Notes under the pieces: model-generated | What the model saw: only the letters and a program-made list of their open reading frames with translations | Databases searched by the model: none | Told to the model about the DNA's origin: nothing | Program-made: the position numbers and the translations under genes | In this document: one piece after another, positions 6,192 through 13,563 of the stretch | Layout: the number at the start of each line of letters is the position of its first letter | How positions within the stretch are numbered: position 1 is the first letter of the stretch | Assembly: GCA_964617145.1 (NCBI GenBank) | Contig: CAZTVN010000018.1 | Coordinates: 1-21,185 of the forward strand | DNA: 21,185 nt | Origin: CAZTVN01 sp964617145 | Lineage (GTDB): Bacteria; Patescibacteriota; Gracilibacteria; UBA1369; JACRIC01 | Direction: 5' to 3'

Positions 6192-7004
6192 ATGAAAAGG
6201 TTTTATGGAATTTTAGCTTATCCGGCAGCGCATTCGCTTTCTCCTATCCTGCATAACAGCGCCTTTAAAGCTCTTTCTTTAGATGCTCGGTTTGATATTT
6301 ATAAAATTCCTCCTCAAGAATTTTCGAGTTTTTTTGAATTCATACGAAAAAAACCTCTTTCAGGGCTTTCGGTATCTCTTCCTTATAAGGAACGTATTAT
6401 GGATTTCCTTGATTTTGTCGATGAAAAAGCGAGGCACATTGGGGCTGTAAATACCGTCAAAAATGTTGAAGGGAAGCTTTTTGGCTATAATACTGATTGG
6501 ATTGGTGTAGTTCGGGCGTTTAAGAACATTGAAAAACTCCATTTGAAAGATGTTGTTATTCTTGGCGCTGGTGGGGCTTCAAGGAGTGTTATTTCTGCCT
6601 TAAAAGATAAAGTGAAAACCATTACGATCTTAAATCGTCATATTGATCGAGCATGTGATGTGGCAAAAGATTTTTCGATTTCTTACGATAGCCTTGATCA
6701 TATTCAAAATTATTCACCTGATATCCTTATCCAAGCTACTTCTTGCGGGATGTATCCTCGACTCAACGAAAGCCTTCTGCCTCAATCATATTTTTTGAAT
6801 GCTCCTAAAAAAATGGTGGTATTCGATCTCGTTTATCGGCCTCTGCTTACATGTTTTTTAGACTATGCTTCAAAGGCCGGGCATAGAATTATTACCGGCG
6901 ATACTATGCTTCTCTATCAAGCTCAAGAACAATTTGAAATATGGACAGGGCAAAAAGCTCCTGTTGAAATTATGCGGGATGCTCTTTCGAGCGCTATGAA
7001 TTAA
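6192..7004 (+). CDS. aroE: Shikimate dehydrogenase
   Basis: The 270-residue cytosolic enzyme reduces 3-dehydroshikimate to shikimate with NADPH in aromatic amino-acid and chorismate synthesis. The substrate-binding HSLSP is at residues 14-18. The catalytic Lys is at about 66 (GLSVSLPYKE) and the catalytic Asp at about 101 (GYNTDWIG). AVNT lies near 84, the nucleotide loop is ILGAGGASR, and the C-terminal 'GDTMLLYQAQEQFEIWTG' matches G..ML..Q....F..WTG. The length is normal. I chose ATG 6192; an upstream TTG at 6186 adds only two residues. There is no clear Shine-Dalgarno. No other shikimate gene is in view, so the pathway is scattered. The gene converges on the membrane-protein gene at 7092. 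Confidence 0.93.
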   Translation: MKRFYGILAYPAAHSLSPILHNSAFKALSLDARFDIYKIPPQEFSSFFEFIRKKPLSGLSVSLPYKERIMDFLDFVDEKARHIGAVNTVKNVEGKLFGYNTDWIGVVRAFKNIEKLHLKDVVILGAGGASRSVISALKDKVKTITILNRHIDRACDVAKDFSISYDSLDHIQNYSPDILIQATSCGMYPRLNESLLPQSYFLNAPKKMVVFDLVYRPLLTCFLDYASKAGHRIITGDTMLLYQAQEQFEIWTGQKAPVEIMRDALSSAMN

Positions 7005-7091
7005 GAAAGGTATTGATGGAGTGGTGTCAGTATTTATTTTTGTCGCTTCAAGCTAACATTCTAACATTACGTTTCGTTACGTCGCGTAATT

Positions 7092-7886
7092 TCAGCCTTT
7101 CCTTAAAAATTCCGATCCGCTTATGTCCTTCATTTGCTTGATGCGACGCTCCTTAATTTCTTCTAAAGTCGGTTCTTCTTCAATTCCGCCAGGAACATCT
7201 CGGCCATATGGCAGATCGCTTCTCAAAAAATCTATGCCGTAGAGACTGTAGATGCCAAAGTAGAGGACTTCTGCTATACCCGCAAAAAGACCGAGACAAA
7301 ACCATGTTATTGGGAGAACCGTGAAAAGCAAAATAACGGTACTTCCATTCGTGATTTGAAAAAGTAAAAGATTTCCTAAAATACCTGTGATAAGGCCAAA
7401 TATCATTCCGTAAATCCCTAAAACGGCGTACATCGGATTACTTAAAATTTCTAAAATAAGAACACTTGAGATCGCACTTAGGATAATATGGAGGCTCGCT
7501 ATATAGGTTATAAACTGGATATCTATATGAGCGAAAATGATATAAATAGGCGCGATAAAAACAAAAATAATAACATTTAAAATGAAAATCTGATAGAGAG
7601 CTGATGAAAGACGTGAGTACTTTTCTTTTTCGCTGAGCGCTGTCAAAACCGTTGAAACCATTGATGAAGCTAAAACGCTTACAAACATCATGGCGATAAA
7701 AACAAAGATGAAAAGGGCGTTTATATTGGTTTGATCTAGATCTTGAAAGGCTGGTTGTAAAACATTCGCACTCAAAAAAAAGATTATCATGATAATGACT
7801 GTTCCTATGACGCCTCCAAGGGTTGTCGCCACTATTCTCAGAAGAAAACTAAAAGCTGTGGGTTTAAAGGGAAGAATATTGATCAT
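7092..7886 (-). CDS. Polytopic membrane protein of unknown function
   Basis: The 264-residue protein has about six hydrophobic segments, near residues 17-40, 57-80, 99-122, 127-148, 157-178 and 183-210. A charged cytoplasmic-type tail follows (EEEPTLEEIKERRIKQMKDISGSEFL). I recognise no catalytic motif. Its ATG directly follows the lspA stop (TAAATG), so it is almost certainly translated by coupling from the lspA transcript. A role linked to lipoprotein or envelope biogenesis is possible, but only from context. TGA is the stop. Confidence 0.75.
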   Translation of the reverse strand: MINILPFKPTAFSFLLRIVATTLGGVIGTVIIMIIFFLSANVLQPAFQDLDQTNINALFIFVFIAMMFVSVLASSMVSTVLTALSEKEKYSRLSSALYQIFILNVIIFVFIAPIYIIFAHIDIQFITYIASLHIILSAISSVLILEILSNPMYAVLGIYGMIFGLITGILGNLLLFQITNGSTVILLFTVLPITWFCLGLFAGIAEVLYFGIYSLYGIDFLRSDLPYGRDVPGGIEEEPTLEEIKERRIKQMKDISGSEFLRKG

Positions 7887-8303
7887 TTATTTGTTTTTAT
7901 CAAGTAGAAGAGTTTTATGAAAAAGAAAGAGAATCAAGATTCCTAATGTTATTGCCATGTCCGCGATATTAAAACTTGGCCAAAATTTCAGATCGATAAA
8001 GTCGACGACCTTTCCATTTATCAATCTTTCGATGTAATTGCTTATTGAACCACCGAGAAGCATACTTGTTGAAATGAGTCCTTTTACGTCCTCAATATTC
8101 ACGTGTTTCCAAATCATAATCGCCACTATAGCGATCAAGAATCCATTAACTATTAAGAGTGGTATTCCCTTAAAGGGAAGCCCAAAAGCGATTCCGAAAT
8201 TTTCGCTGTAGAAAAAATATTTTTTCACGAATAGCTTACTCATTTGATCTATGACCATGATAGTTATGGTTCCAAAAATGACAAAAAGCCAATGTATTCG
8301 CAT
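7887..8303 (-). CDS. lspA: Lipoprotein signal peptidase (signal peptidase II)
   Basis: The 138-residue, four-TM aspartyl protease removes signal peptides from diacylated prolipoproteins. Family motifs are DQMSKLFV (residues 19-26), 'NFGIAFGL', 'SNYIERLINGKVVDFID' with catalytic Asp101, and 'FWPSFNIADMAITLG' with catalytic Asp115. The usual GN..DR reads SN..ER, a conservative change, and the loop between the catalytic residues is shorter than in Pseudomonas LspA. The frame stays open upstream to 8513, but that part runs through a large palindrome and lacks family similarity. A promoter whose predicted transcription start falls at 8303-8304 fixes this ATG and implies a leaderless mRNA. The membrane-protein gene follows with no gap. 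Confidence 0.92.
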   Translation of the reverse strand: MRIHWLFVIFGTITIMVIDQMSKLFVKKYFFYSENFGIAFGLPFKGIPLLIVNGFLIAIVAIMIWKHVNIEDVKGLISTSMLLGGSISNYIERLINGKVVDFIDLKFWPSFNIADMAITLGILILFLFHKTLLLDKNK

Positions 8304-8310
8304 CAACGTA

Positions 8311-8339
8311 ATTGTAGGGCAAAGGTTTTCAATGTTCAA
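8311..8339 (-). promoter_or_regulatory. lspA promoter, predicting a leaderless transcript
   Basis: On the minus strand TTGAAC, a 17-nt spacer and TACAAT (5 of 6) lie so that transcription should begin at or one base before the ATG at 8303. This decides the start against the longer frame. Confidence 0.55.
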
Positions 8340-8355
8340 GTCGTTGAATGATAGT

Positions 8356-8420
8356 GGAAGCGGCATACATATTTTCGAGCGCCTTATTCCTCGAAGTGAG
8401 AAAATATGTATGCCGCTTCC
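8356..8420. repeat. Large perfect palindrome (21-bp arms) between lspA and ftsW
   Basis: Arms 8356-8376 and 8400-8420 are exact reverse complements, beginning GGAAGCGGCATACAT. They enclose a 23-nt loop with a nested TTCGAG/CTCGAA pair. It lies in the divergent intergenic region and is unrelated to the GGAGGTGCTG repeat family. There is no T-run, so it is not a standard terminator. Confidence 0.8.
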
Positions 8421-8460
8421 ATCTGTAAAAACTTTGTGTGCACAGGCCCTAAAACAATCT

Positions 8461-8474
8461 CCCCTTCGAAGGGG
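8461..8474. repeat. Short GC-rich palindrome CCCCTTCGAAGGGG
   Basis: This perfect 14-bp palindrome lies between the large lspA/ftsW palindrome and the ftsW start. It could form a tight TTCGAA-looped hairpin in a ftsW leader, or be an operator. Confidence 0.4.
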
Positions 8475-8556
8475 GTAACGAGGTTCCGTCCTGGCTACGT
8501 TTTTAACTGACAACTCTCTTGCAATTTCATGACCAAAATGGCATTTTTTGAATACT

Positions 8557-9771
8557 ATGAATATTTTTTCGAATCCTCATTTTGATCGCCCTTTACTTTT
8601 GGCCGTCATTTCTTTGGTTGCCTTTGGCATCATTATGATTACAAGTATTGGAGTCCCAAAATCTATCAAACTTTCTGCTCCAAATATTGACTATCCCAAC
8701 TGTGAAATGGATGAGGTCGATTGCTATCTCATATTGAGAAAACATTTCATAAGAGTAGCTATCGGCCTTATTTTGATGATTATTTTTATGCGCATACCCT
8801 TTCAAGTCTACCGGAAAATAGCTCTTCCGTTTTTTGTGGCCGCTGTTTTTTTTCTTTTGCTTGTTCTTATTTTTGGGAAAGAAAATAATACGTTTGCGAG
8901 AAGCTGGTTTAATATCGGTCAAGGATCGATTCAACCTGCTGAATTTGCCAAACTCGCTCTTATTTTTTATTTCTCTCGCTGGATGGAAAAGCCAAGTACC
9001 GAACTTCGATCATTTCAACTTGGTTTTATTCCGTTTTGCATTATTACATCAGTTATTATTCTTCCTGTGATTTTTCAGCCCGATCTTGGGTCCACTCTCG
9101 TTATCATTGCTATATGCGTTTCCATGTATTTTGTGGCAGGTGTTCGTATTCGAGATCTTCTTCTTGGATTTATGGTCGCAGCGCTCTTAAGCACGGTGGT
9201 TATTTTAAATGTTGATTATCTTTCGAAACGTTTTGAGGTTTTTTTAAAGGGGGATCAGTTTTGTGAAGAAAGTTATTGTTGGCAAGCTGAACAATCCAAT
9301 ATCGCTGTTGGGAGTGGCGGACTTTTTGGGCGAGGACTTACCCAAGGTATTCAAAAATCGTATTGGTTGCCTCAAGCTACCGATGATTTTATTTTTGCCG
9401 CCTCTGCTGAAGAGCTTGGTTTTTTTCGTATTCTTCTTGTTGTTGCGGCCTATCTTTTCATTGCCTATCGTGGATATTCCATCGCTCTTAAGGCTCCTAC
9501 AAAATTTTCAATGCTTGTTGCTTCTGGTATCACGACGTGGATTACTGTACAAGCTTTTATCAATATTGCGGTTAATGTTTCTCTTTTTCCGATTACCGGC
9601 ATTACGCTTCCTTTCGTGAGTTATGGAGGCTCTTCTCTTGCTTCAAGTCTTATTGCTATTGGGATTCTCCTTAATATTTCTCTCTACACCACCAATGAAA
9701 CGTATAGTGCTAACCGGCGGCGGGACCGGCGGCCATATCTACCCAAATATAGCCGTTTTCGAAGGGCTTAA
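8557..9771 (+). CDS. ftsW: SEDS-family peptidoglycan glycosyltransferase FtsW
   Basis: The 404-residue polytopic protein polymerises lipid II at the division septum with a cognate class b PBP. SEDS hallmarks in order are 'FNIGQGSIQPAEFAKLALIFYFS', 'QPDLGSTLVII', 'SNIAVGSGGLFGRGLTQGIQKSYWLPQATDDFIFAASAEELGF' with the catalytic-site Asp, and 'NVSLFPITGITLPFVSYGGSSLASSL'. The last motif and the murG neighbour favour FtsW over RodA. ATG 8557 is preferred; TTG 8548 adds three residues. Neither has a Shine-Dalgarno. The last 26 codons overlap murG in another frame, giving a very basic tail (NRRRDRRPYLPKYSRFRRA). Confidence 0.88.
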   Translation: MNIFSNPHFDRPLLLAVISLVAFGIIMITSIGVPKSIKLSAPNIDYPNCEMDEVDCYLILRKHFIRVAIGLILMIIFMRIPFQVYRKIALPFFVAAVFFLLLVLIFGKENNTFARSWFNIGQGSIQPAEFAKLALIFYFSRWMEKPSTELRSFQLGFIPFCIITSVIILPVIFQPDLGSTLVIIAICVSMYFVAGVRIRDLLLGFMVAALLSTVVILNVDYLSKRFEVFLKGDQFCEESYCWQAEQSNIAVGSGGLFGRGLTQGIQKSYWLPQATDDFIFAASAEELGFFRILLVVAAYLFIAYRGYSIALKAPTKFSMLVASGITTWITVQAFINIAVNVSLFPITGITLPFVSYGGSSLASSLIAIGILLNISLYTTNETYSANRRRDRRPYLPKYSRFRRA

Positions 9772-10966
9772 AAACGCGACTTCATCATCTGCCTCTAGTG
9801 TACAAAATTTGGACACTTTGAAAGGGGAACGCAAATGCTGCGACAAAAAGTGTCAATGTTTGAGCGATATTGAAATTCTTTATGTCGGGGAAAAGGGCGG
9901 GATGGAAGAAGGTTTGTGTAAAAAATACGATATTCCTTTTCACGGAATCTCTGCTGGGAAACTTCGTCGATATTTTTCCTTTCAAAATATTCTTGATATT
10001 TTTAAAATATTCATTGGTTTTTTTCAGGCTTTTTTTATTTTGATGAGTTTCCGGCCTAACGTTGTTTTCAGTAAAGGAGGATATGTGGCTTTTCCTGTTG
10101 TTTTCGCTTCTTGGATTTTAAGAAAGCGTGTTATTGTTCATGAATCTGATGTTTCTTTAGGGCTTACGACGCGTATTTGCTCTCATTTTGCTGATACTGT
10201 ATGCGTGAGTTGGAAGGAAACGCTTGAAGCCTTTCCTCTAAAAAAAGTTGTTCTTAGCGGCATACCTTTACGGCAGAATATTTTGCATGCAGATCGTGAA
10301 AGAGGATTAAAGCTTACTGGTTTTACGCGAGATCTTCCTATAGTTGTTGTATGTGGAGGCAGTCTTGGCGCAAAAAGTTTAAACGAGCTTGTATGGCAGA
10401 GTCTCTGCGATCTTCTTCCCCATTGCCAAATTGCCCATTTTTGCGGGACTGGTAAAAGGAGAGAGAACTTTAAAAGAAATACTGTCTGTTGCAATTTGCA
10501 CGCTTCAGATGCAAATCAATCGGCGCTCTCCGACTTATCGTCTCCTGATATGCCTCTGTCGCGGCCTAAGTTAACTCAAATGATCGAGAAGCGCTACAAA
10601 CAATTTGAGCTCCTTGATAAAGAGTATGCGGATATTCTTGCTGCCTGCGATTTTGTGGTGAGTCGATCTGGTAGTAATGCGCTCCAAGAATTTATTGCCT
10701 TAAAGAAGCCTTCGATTCTTATTCCTCTTGGGAAAGATGCCAGCCGTGGCGATCAGATAGAAAATGCCCGTGTTATGGAAAAAGATGGTATGAGCGTGGT
10801 TATCCCGCCTGACCATATTGAAATTTCGGATTTTATCTCTGCGATACTTGGGCTTGTCCAAAATGAACAAAAAAGACTCGTCATGAGTAGGAATGCTCAT
10901 CTTTTTCTCGAGTGTCAAAATTTTCATAATATTCTTGATATTCTTTTTGATCGAGAATGCCGATAA
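9695..10966 (+). CDS. murG: Lipid II-forming N-acetylglucosaminyltransferase MurG with two insertions
   Basis: This membrane-associated GT-B enzyme transfers GlcNAc from UDP-GlcNAc to lipid I. The start MKRIVLTGGGTGGHIYP holds the lipid I-binding glycine loop. 'FSKGGYVAFPVVFASWILRKRVIVHESD' and 'VVVCGGSLGAKSLNE' are MurG hallmarks, and 'CDFVVSRSGSNALQEFIALKKPSILIPLGKDASRGDQIENA' forms the donor site. At 423 residues it is about 65 longer than usual. The excess lies in a Ser/Cys-rich insert at about residues 29-58 (Cys48, 49, 53, 55) and another at about 262-300 that matches the window's palindromic repeat. ATG 9695 is chosen because the family N-terminus starts exactly there. The gene overlaps ftsW by 77 nt and the opposing ligase gene by 86 nt. 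Confidence 0.9.
   Translation: MKRIVLTGGGTGGHIYPNIAVFEGLKNATSSSASSVQNLDTLKGERKCCDKKCQCLSDIEILYVGEKGGMEEGLCKKYDIPFHGISAGKLRRYFSFQNILDIFKIFIGFFQAFFILMSFRPNVVFSKGGYVAFPVVFASWILRKRVIVHESDVSLGLTTRICSHFADTVCVSWKETLEAFPLKKVVLSGIPLRQNILHADRERGLKLTGFTRDLPIVVVCGGSLGAKSLNELVWQSLCDLLPHCQIAHFCGTGKRRENFKRNTVCCNLHASDANQSALSDLSSPDMPLSRPKLTQMIEKRYKQFELLDKEYADILAACDFVVSRSGSNALQEFIALKKPSILIPLGKDASRGDQIENARVMEKDGMSVVIPPDHIEISDFISAILGLVQNEQKRLVMSRNAHLFLECQNFHNILDILFDRECR
10481..10566 (+). repeat. Diverged palindromic-repeat copy translated inside murG
   Basis: An ungapped hand alignment to 4062-4147 of the complete repeat gives about 55 of 86 identical bases, with runs such as TGCAATTT, TATC and TCTGATA/CCTGATA. 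In the same frame the peptide TVCCNLHASDANQSALSD matches the repeat's conceptual TIYCNFIISAAKCSKLLD. It accounts for the second MurG insertion. Confidence 0.7.
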
Positions 10967-12299
10967 GCCCGAAAAGCGTTAACATGAGGCTCATCTCTTC
11001 AAAGGCGTGCACGAAAAGGCCTGAAACCATAATGCCGATGAGAGTGAGATAGCAAGCATAGCTTACGATTTGATGCGTGCGCGATTGATTTTTTTTGTAT
11101 ATTTTCACGAGTTTTTTTATAAAACTGAAAAAAATGATAATGAAAAGCGCTCCTGCCACAAAACCCATTTCCACTATTACCTGGAGATAGGTATTTTCGG
11201 TGAGAAATTTTTGAAATCGCTGTGAAGCTGGACCGGCTTTTCCCAGTCCAATGCCCAATGGATTTTTTAGCGCTATTTGCAATCCCTGTTTGAGCGCCAC
11301 GATATGCTCGCTTGATGATGCTTGGCGCATTAATATAGGTTTTATACTTTGTATGAAATTTGTTTTTGTTAGGAGAACGCTTACAATTATTATGAGGATT
11401 GCTCCGGTTACTATGATTTTTAGGGCTCGTGTTTTTTTTATCATGTTTCGGATAATAGGAATCATCCCTACTATTATCATTGCTAGAGCGCCGATCCATG
11501 CACTTCTTGCCAAGGTCAAATAGAGGCTCAGAAATGCGCCAATCAAAAGGGCTATCCAAAATATTTGATGATTTTTTTTCGTCGTTGAGATCAGATATGT
11601 GCTGGTGATCGCGATCACAAAAAGGAGATAATTTGCGTACCTGCCGGGGCTTCCGAAGGTTGATTGAAAACAGAAAAAAGATTGATCAAATTCGAGATAA
11701 TGACAAGCGTAAACAGGATTTCCGCTTTTCCACTCGGTAAGATAATCTCCATATCCTATCGACTTTAATGCGTTTTGAGAAAGCGCGAGTGTCAAAAATC
11801 CAAATAGGATAACGATAATGGCGCCAATTACACTCATTTTTACGAATGTTTTGAGTTCATTTTTCGTGAATCGAAAATATCGCATCAGGAGATAAAAATA
11901 GAAAAATTCAAAATCGTATCTCGCTCCGAGCATCCACTGCGAGATTGAATCTCTTTTATAAAAGAAGAAAAAAATGCCGAAAAGAAAAAATATGAAAATG
12001 AGGATATCGAGACTACTGCAATTTTCACACATAGAGCGAAAACGCATCGGCCATACTTNNNNNNNNNNCAAAAGCATGGAAAGTATGGTGAGGAGGCCTA
12101 AAAGCACTTCTCTCCATAATGAGATCGCTTCGGAGTTCAGCCCTATTCCAAATTTAAACAAAGTTACTAAAAAAGCATGAAGTGGGAGTAAAAAGAAAAA
12201 AATGGCCGAGATCGTGTAGGCGATGTTTTTAAGGAGATATGAAGCGTTTGTAGCCGAATTTTGCAAATTAATTTGTGATCGTTCCATGAGAGAGAGCAT
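10881..12299 (-). CDS. O-antigen ligase / Wzy-type polysaccharide polymerase-like membrane protein, interrupted by an assembly gap
   Basis: The protein of about 472 residues has ten or more hydrophobic segments. Wzy_C/WaaL-like motifs are 'LTLARSAWIGALAMIIVG', 'NPLGIGLGKAGPASQRF' and 'TENTYLQVIVEMGFVAGALF'. These proteins join or polymerise undecaprenyl-linked glycans on the outer face of the membrane. Ten N at 12059-12068 fall in codons near 78-81. The frame happens to stay open, but true gap length and hence frame are unknown. Next to the gap a repeat-derived segment encodes PMRFRSMCENCSSLD. The start is ATG 12299 or, four codons in, ATG 12287; both overlap the flippase stop, so translation is probably coupled. 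The 3' end overlaps murG on the other strand by 86 nt. Confidence 0.75.
   Translation of the reverse strand: MLSLMERSQINLQNSATNASYLLKNIAYTISAIFFFLLPLHAFLVTLFKFGIGLNSEAISLWREVLLGLLTILSMLLXXXXVWPMRFRSMCENCSSLDILIFIFFLFGIFFFFYKRDSISQWMLGARYDFEFFYFYLLMRYFRFTKNELKTFVKMSVIGAIIVILFGFLTLALSQNALKSIGYGDYLTEWKSGNPVYACHYLEFDQSFFCFQSTFGSPGRYANYLLFVIAITSTYLISTTKKNHQIFWIALLIGAFLSLYLTLARSAWIGALAMIIVGMIPIIRNMIKKTRALKIIVTGAILIIIVSVLLTKTNFIQSIKPILMRQASSSEHIVALKQGLQIALKNPLGIGLGKAGPASQRFQKFLTENTYLQVIVEMGFVAGALFIIIFFSFIKKLVKIYKKNQSRTHQIVSYACYLTLIGIMVSGLFVHAFEEMSLMLTLFGLIGILDQKEYQEYYENFDTREKDEHSYS
12011..12058. repeat. Partial palindromic-repeat copy in the ligase gene, ending at the assembly gap
   Basis: CTACTGCAATTTTCACAC, then GCATCGGC.AT, matches the purN-embedded copy (CTACTGTAATTTTCACAC ... 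GCATCGGCGAT) at roughly three quarters of positions. It is truncated by N on the right. Confidence 0.65.
12059..12068. other. Assembly gap of ten N
   Basis: Ten ambiguous bases follow directly after a repeat copy and lie inside the ligase coding region. A round 10-N gap is usually a scaffolding placeholder, so the real distance may differ. Confidence 0.95.
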
Positions 12300-13515
12300 A
12301 TTTCTTAATCATTATAAAAGACAGAAAGAAAACCATCATTTCGGATAAAAGCGTTATAAATGCTGCTCCGTTGTATGAATATATCGGTATGACATAAAGG
12401 TTTGCGAGTACATTAAATACCGCAATAGTCGCGTAGAGCCAAACCACGCTTTTTTGTTTATCAAGAATGACAAAAACGTGTTTAAAGAGTTCGTTAAAAA
12501 AAATAAATCCTGAAGTGATAAAGAGGATTTTTAGCGGATTACTCGCTTCCACAAAGCTTTCACCACTTATGAACAAAACTATGTATTTGGAAGCGAGTAA
12601 TCCGCTTGTCATTATAAGGAAACTCACAAGTGCCATAGATTTTTGTATTTTCTTTAAAGATCGAAGCCACATTTCTTTTTTTATCTTTAATTCATTCGAT
12701 AAAAGGGGAATGTAGAGCGTTACTGTTACCACCATCATCGTAAAGAGGGTCTCAAGGATTTTATACGCAACGTGATAGATCCCTAAAGCTTCGGGTCCCT
12801 TAAAAATAGAAAGCATGATGGAATCGATATTAAAATAAATGAGGTGAAATCCGTTGATAAGCGCCAAAGGTAAAGCGTTTAAAAATATTTTTTTTTGAAG
12901 CTTTAAGTCAAACTTAAAACGTATGGGAACATAGCGGTAGGCCAAAAGAAAGACGGTAACAAACCAAACAAAATTTCCGATATTAAGTAAATACAAAAAA
13001 CTTATCAATGACGTTTTCCATTGAATAAGTAGAATGGTTCCTATCAAAAGCAATCCGCGACTTATTATTTCCGCAGCTATCACTTGATCCATTTTGAGAC
13101 GGTTTAAAAATAAACCATTTAAAATTTGATGTTGCAGAGTAAACCAAAAAGCAGGAAGAACGAGAAAAATGCCTTTTTTAATAACTGGATCATAAGGAAA
13201 AAACTGTGCGACAGATGCTCCTAAAACGAGAATGACGATAGAAGAAAAAAATCTGAGAGTGATGGCGTTTCCGATTATTTGATCTTCTTTTTCTTCATTT
13301 CGGGCAATTTCTCTCGTTACTATCACATTGAGACCAAAATCTGCTATCACCCCGAAAAGACCAATAAATCGTATAATAGTGGCATAATCTCCCATTCCCG
13401 CCACTCCGAGATATCTCGAAATATACCCTAAAATAGCGATATTGAGAAATATCGTTAAAATTTTCCCCGCATTTTGTATGATAATGTTATAGGTGAGACG
13501 CCAAGAAAGAAACAT
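12268..13515 (-). CDS. Wzx-type oligosaccharide flippase (polysaccharide biosynthesis / MVF superfamily)
   Basis: The 415-residue protein has about twelve TM segments and no large soluble domain. The N-terminal 'NAGKILTIFLNIAILGYISRYLGVAGMGDYATIIRFIGLFGVIADFGLNVIVTREIAR' is the classic opening of polysaccharide flippases: a helix, then R.LG..G.G.Y, then DFGL....TR..A. It should move undecaprenyl-linked oligosaccharides to the outer leaflet for the ligase or polymerase encoded next, whose start overlaps this gene's stop by 20-32 nt. No Shine-Dalgarno is visible before ATG 13515. Inside the coding region lies a perfect 18-bp inverted repeat (12534-12605). Confidence 0.87.
   Translation of the reverse strand: MFLSWRLTYNIIIQNAGKILTIFLNIAILGYISRYLGVAGMGDYATIIRFIGLFGVIADFGLNVIVTREIARNEEKEDQIIGNAITLRFFSSIVILVLGASVAQFFPYDPVIKKGIFLVLPAFWFTLQHQILNGLFLNRLKMDQVIAAEIISRGLLLIGTILLIQWKTSLISFLYLLNIGNFVWFVTVFLLAYRYVPIRFKFDLKLQKKIFLNALPLALINGFHLIYFNIDSIMLSIFKGPEALGIYHVAYKILETLFTMMVVTVTLYIPLLSNELKIKKEMWLRSLKKIQKSMALVSFLIMTSGLLASKYIVLFISGESFVEASNPLKILFITSGFIFFNELFKHVFVILDKQKSVVWLYATIAVFNVLANLYVIPIYSYNGAAFITLLSEMMVFFLSFIMIKKYALSHGTITN
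12534..12605. repeat. Perfect 18-bp inverted repeat within the flippase gene
   Basis: GCGGATTACTCGCTTCCA at 12534-12551 is exactly complementary to 12588-12605, with a 36-nt spacer. Both arms are translated (GLLASK and VEASNPLK in the flippase), so the symmetry coexists with coding constraint. Confidence 0.75.
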
Positions 13516-13537
13516 GCCTCGTTGATGAAATCGCTTT

Positions 13538-13563
13538 GAGGTTTTGCTTAAAACCTCTTTTTT
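13538..13563 (+). terminator. Terminator-like hairpin in the flippase / PH-protein divergent region
   Basis: GAGGTTTT (13538-13545), loop GCTT, AAAACCTC (13550-13557), then six T. It reads as a plus-strand intrinsic terminator although no plus-strand gene lies directly upstream. It overlaps the promoter assigned to the PH-domain gene and would sit in the flippase 5' leader on the other strand. Confidence 0.6.

Noticed and set aside
7066..7090. ATTACG...CGTAAT hairpin between aroE and the membrane-protein gene as a bidirectional terminator
   Set aside because: It has only a 6-bp stem, a 13-nt loop and no T-run on either strand.
8304..8513. A 70-codon N-terminal extension of lspA
   Set aside because: It is translated through a perfect palindrome, has no family similarity, and a promoter places transcription start at the internal ATG 8303.
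9623..9694. N-terminal extension of MurG (Leu-rich)
   Set aside because: This is an out-of-frame reading of ftsW TM codons; the conserved MurG start is at 9695.
10999..11559. Long minus-strand frame of 186 codons inside the ligase gene
   Set aside because: Its composition is rich in Arg, Ser, His and Asn with no motif, and the overlapping ligase frame has clear family motifs.
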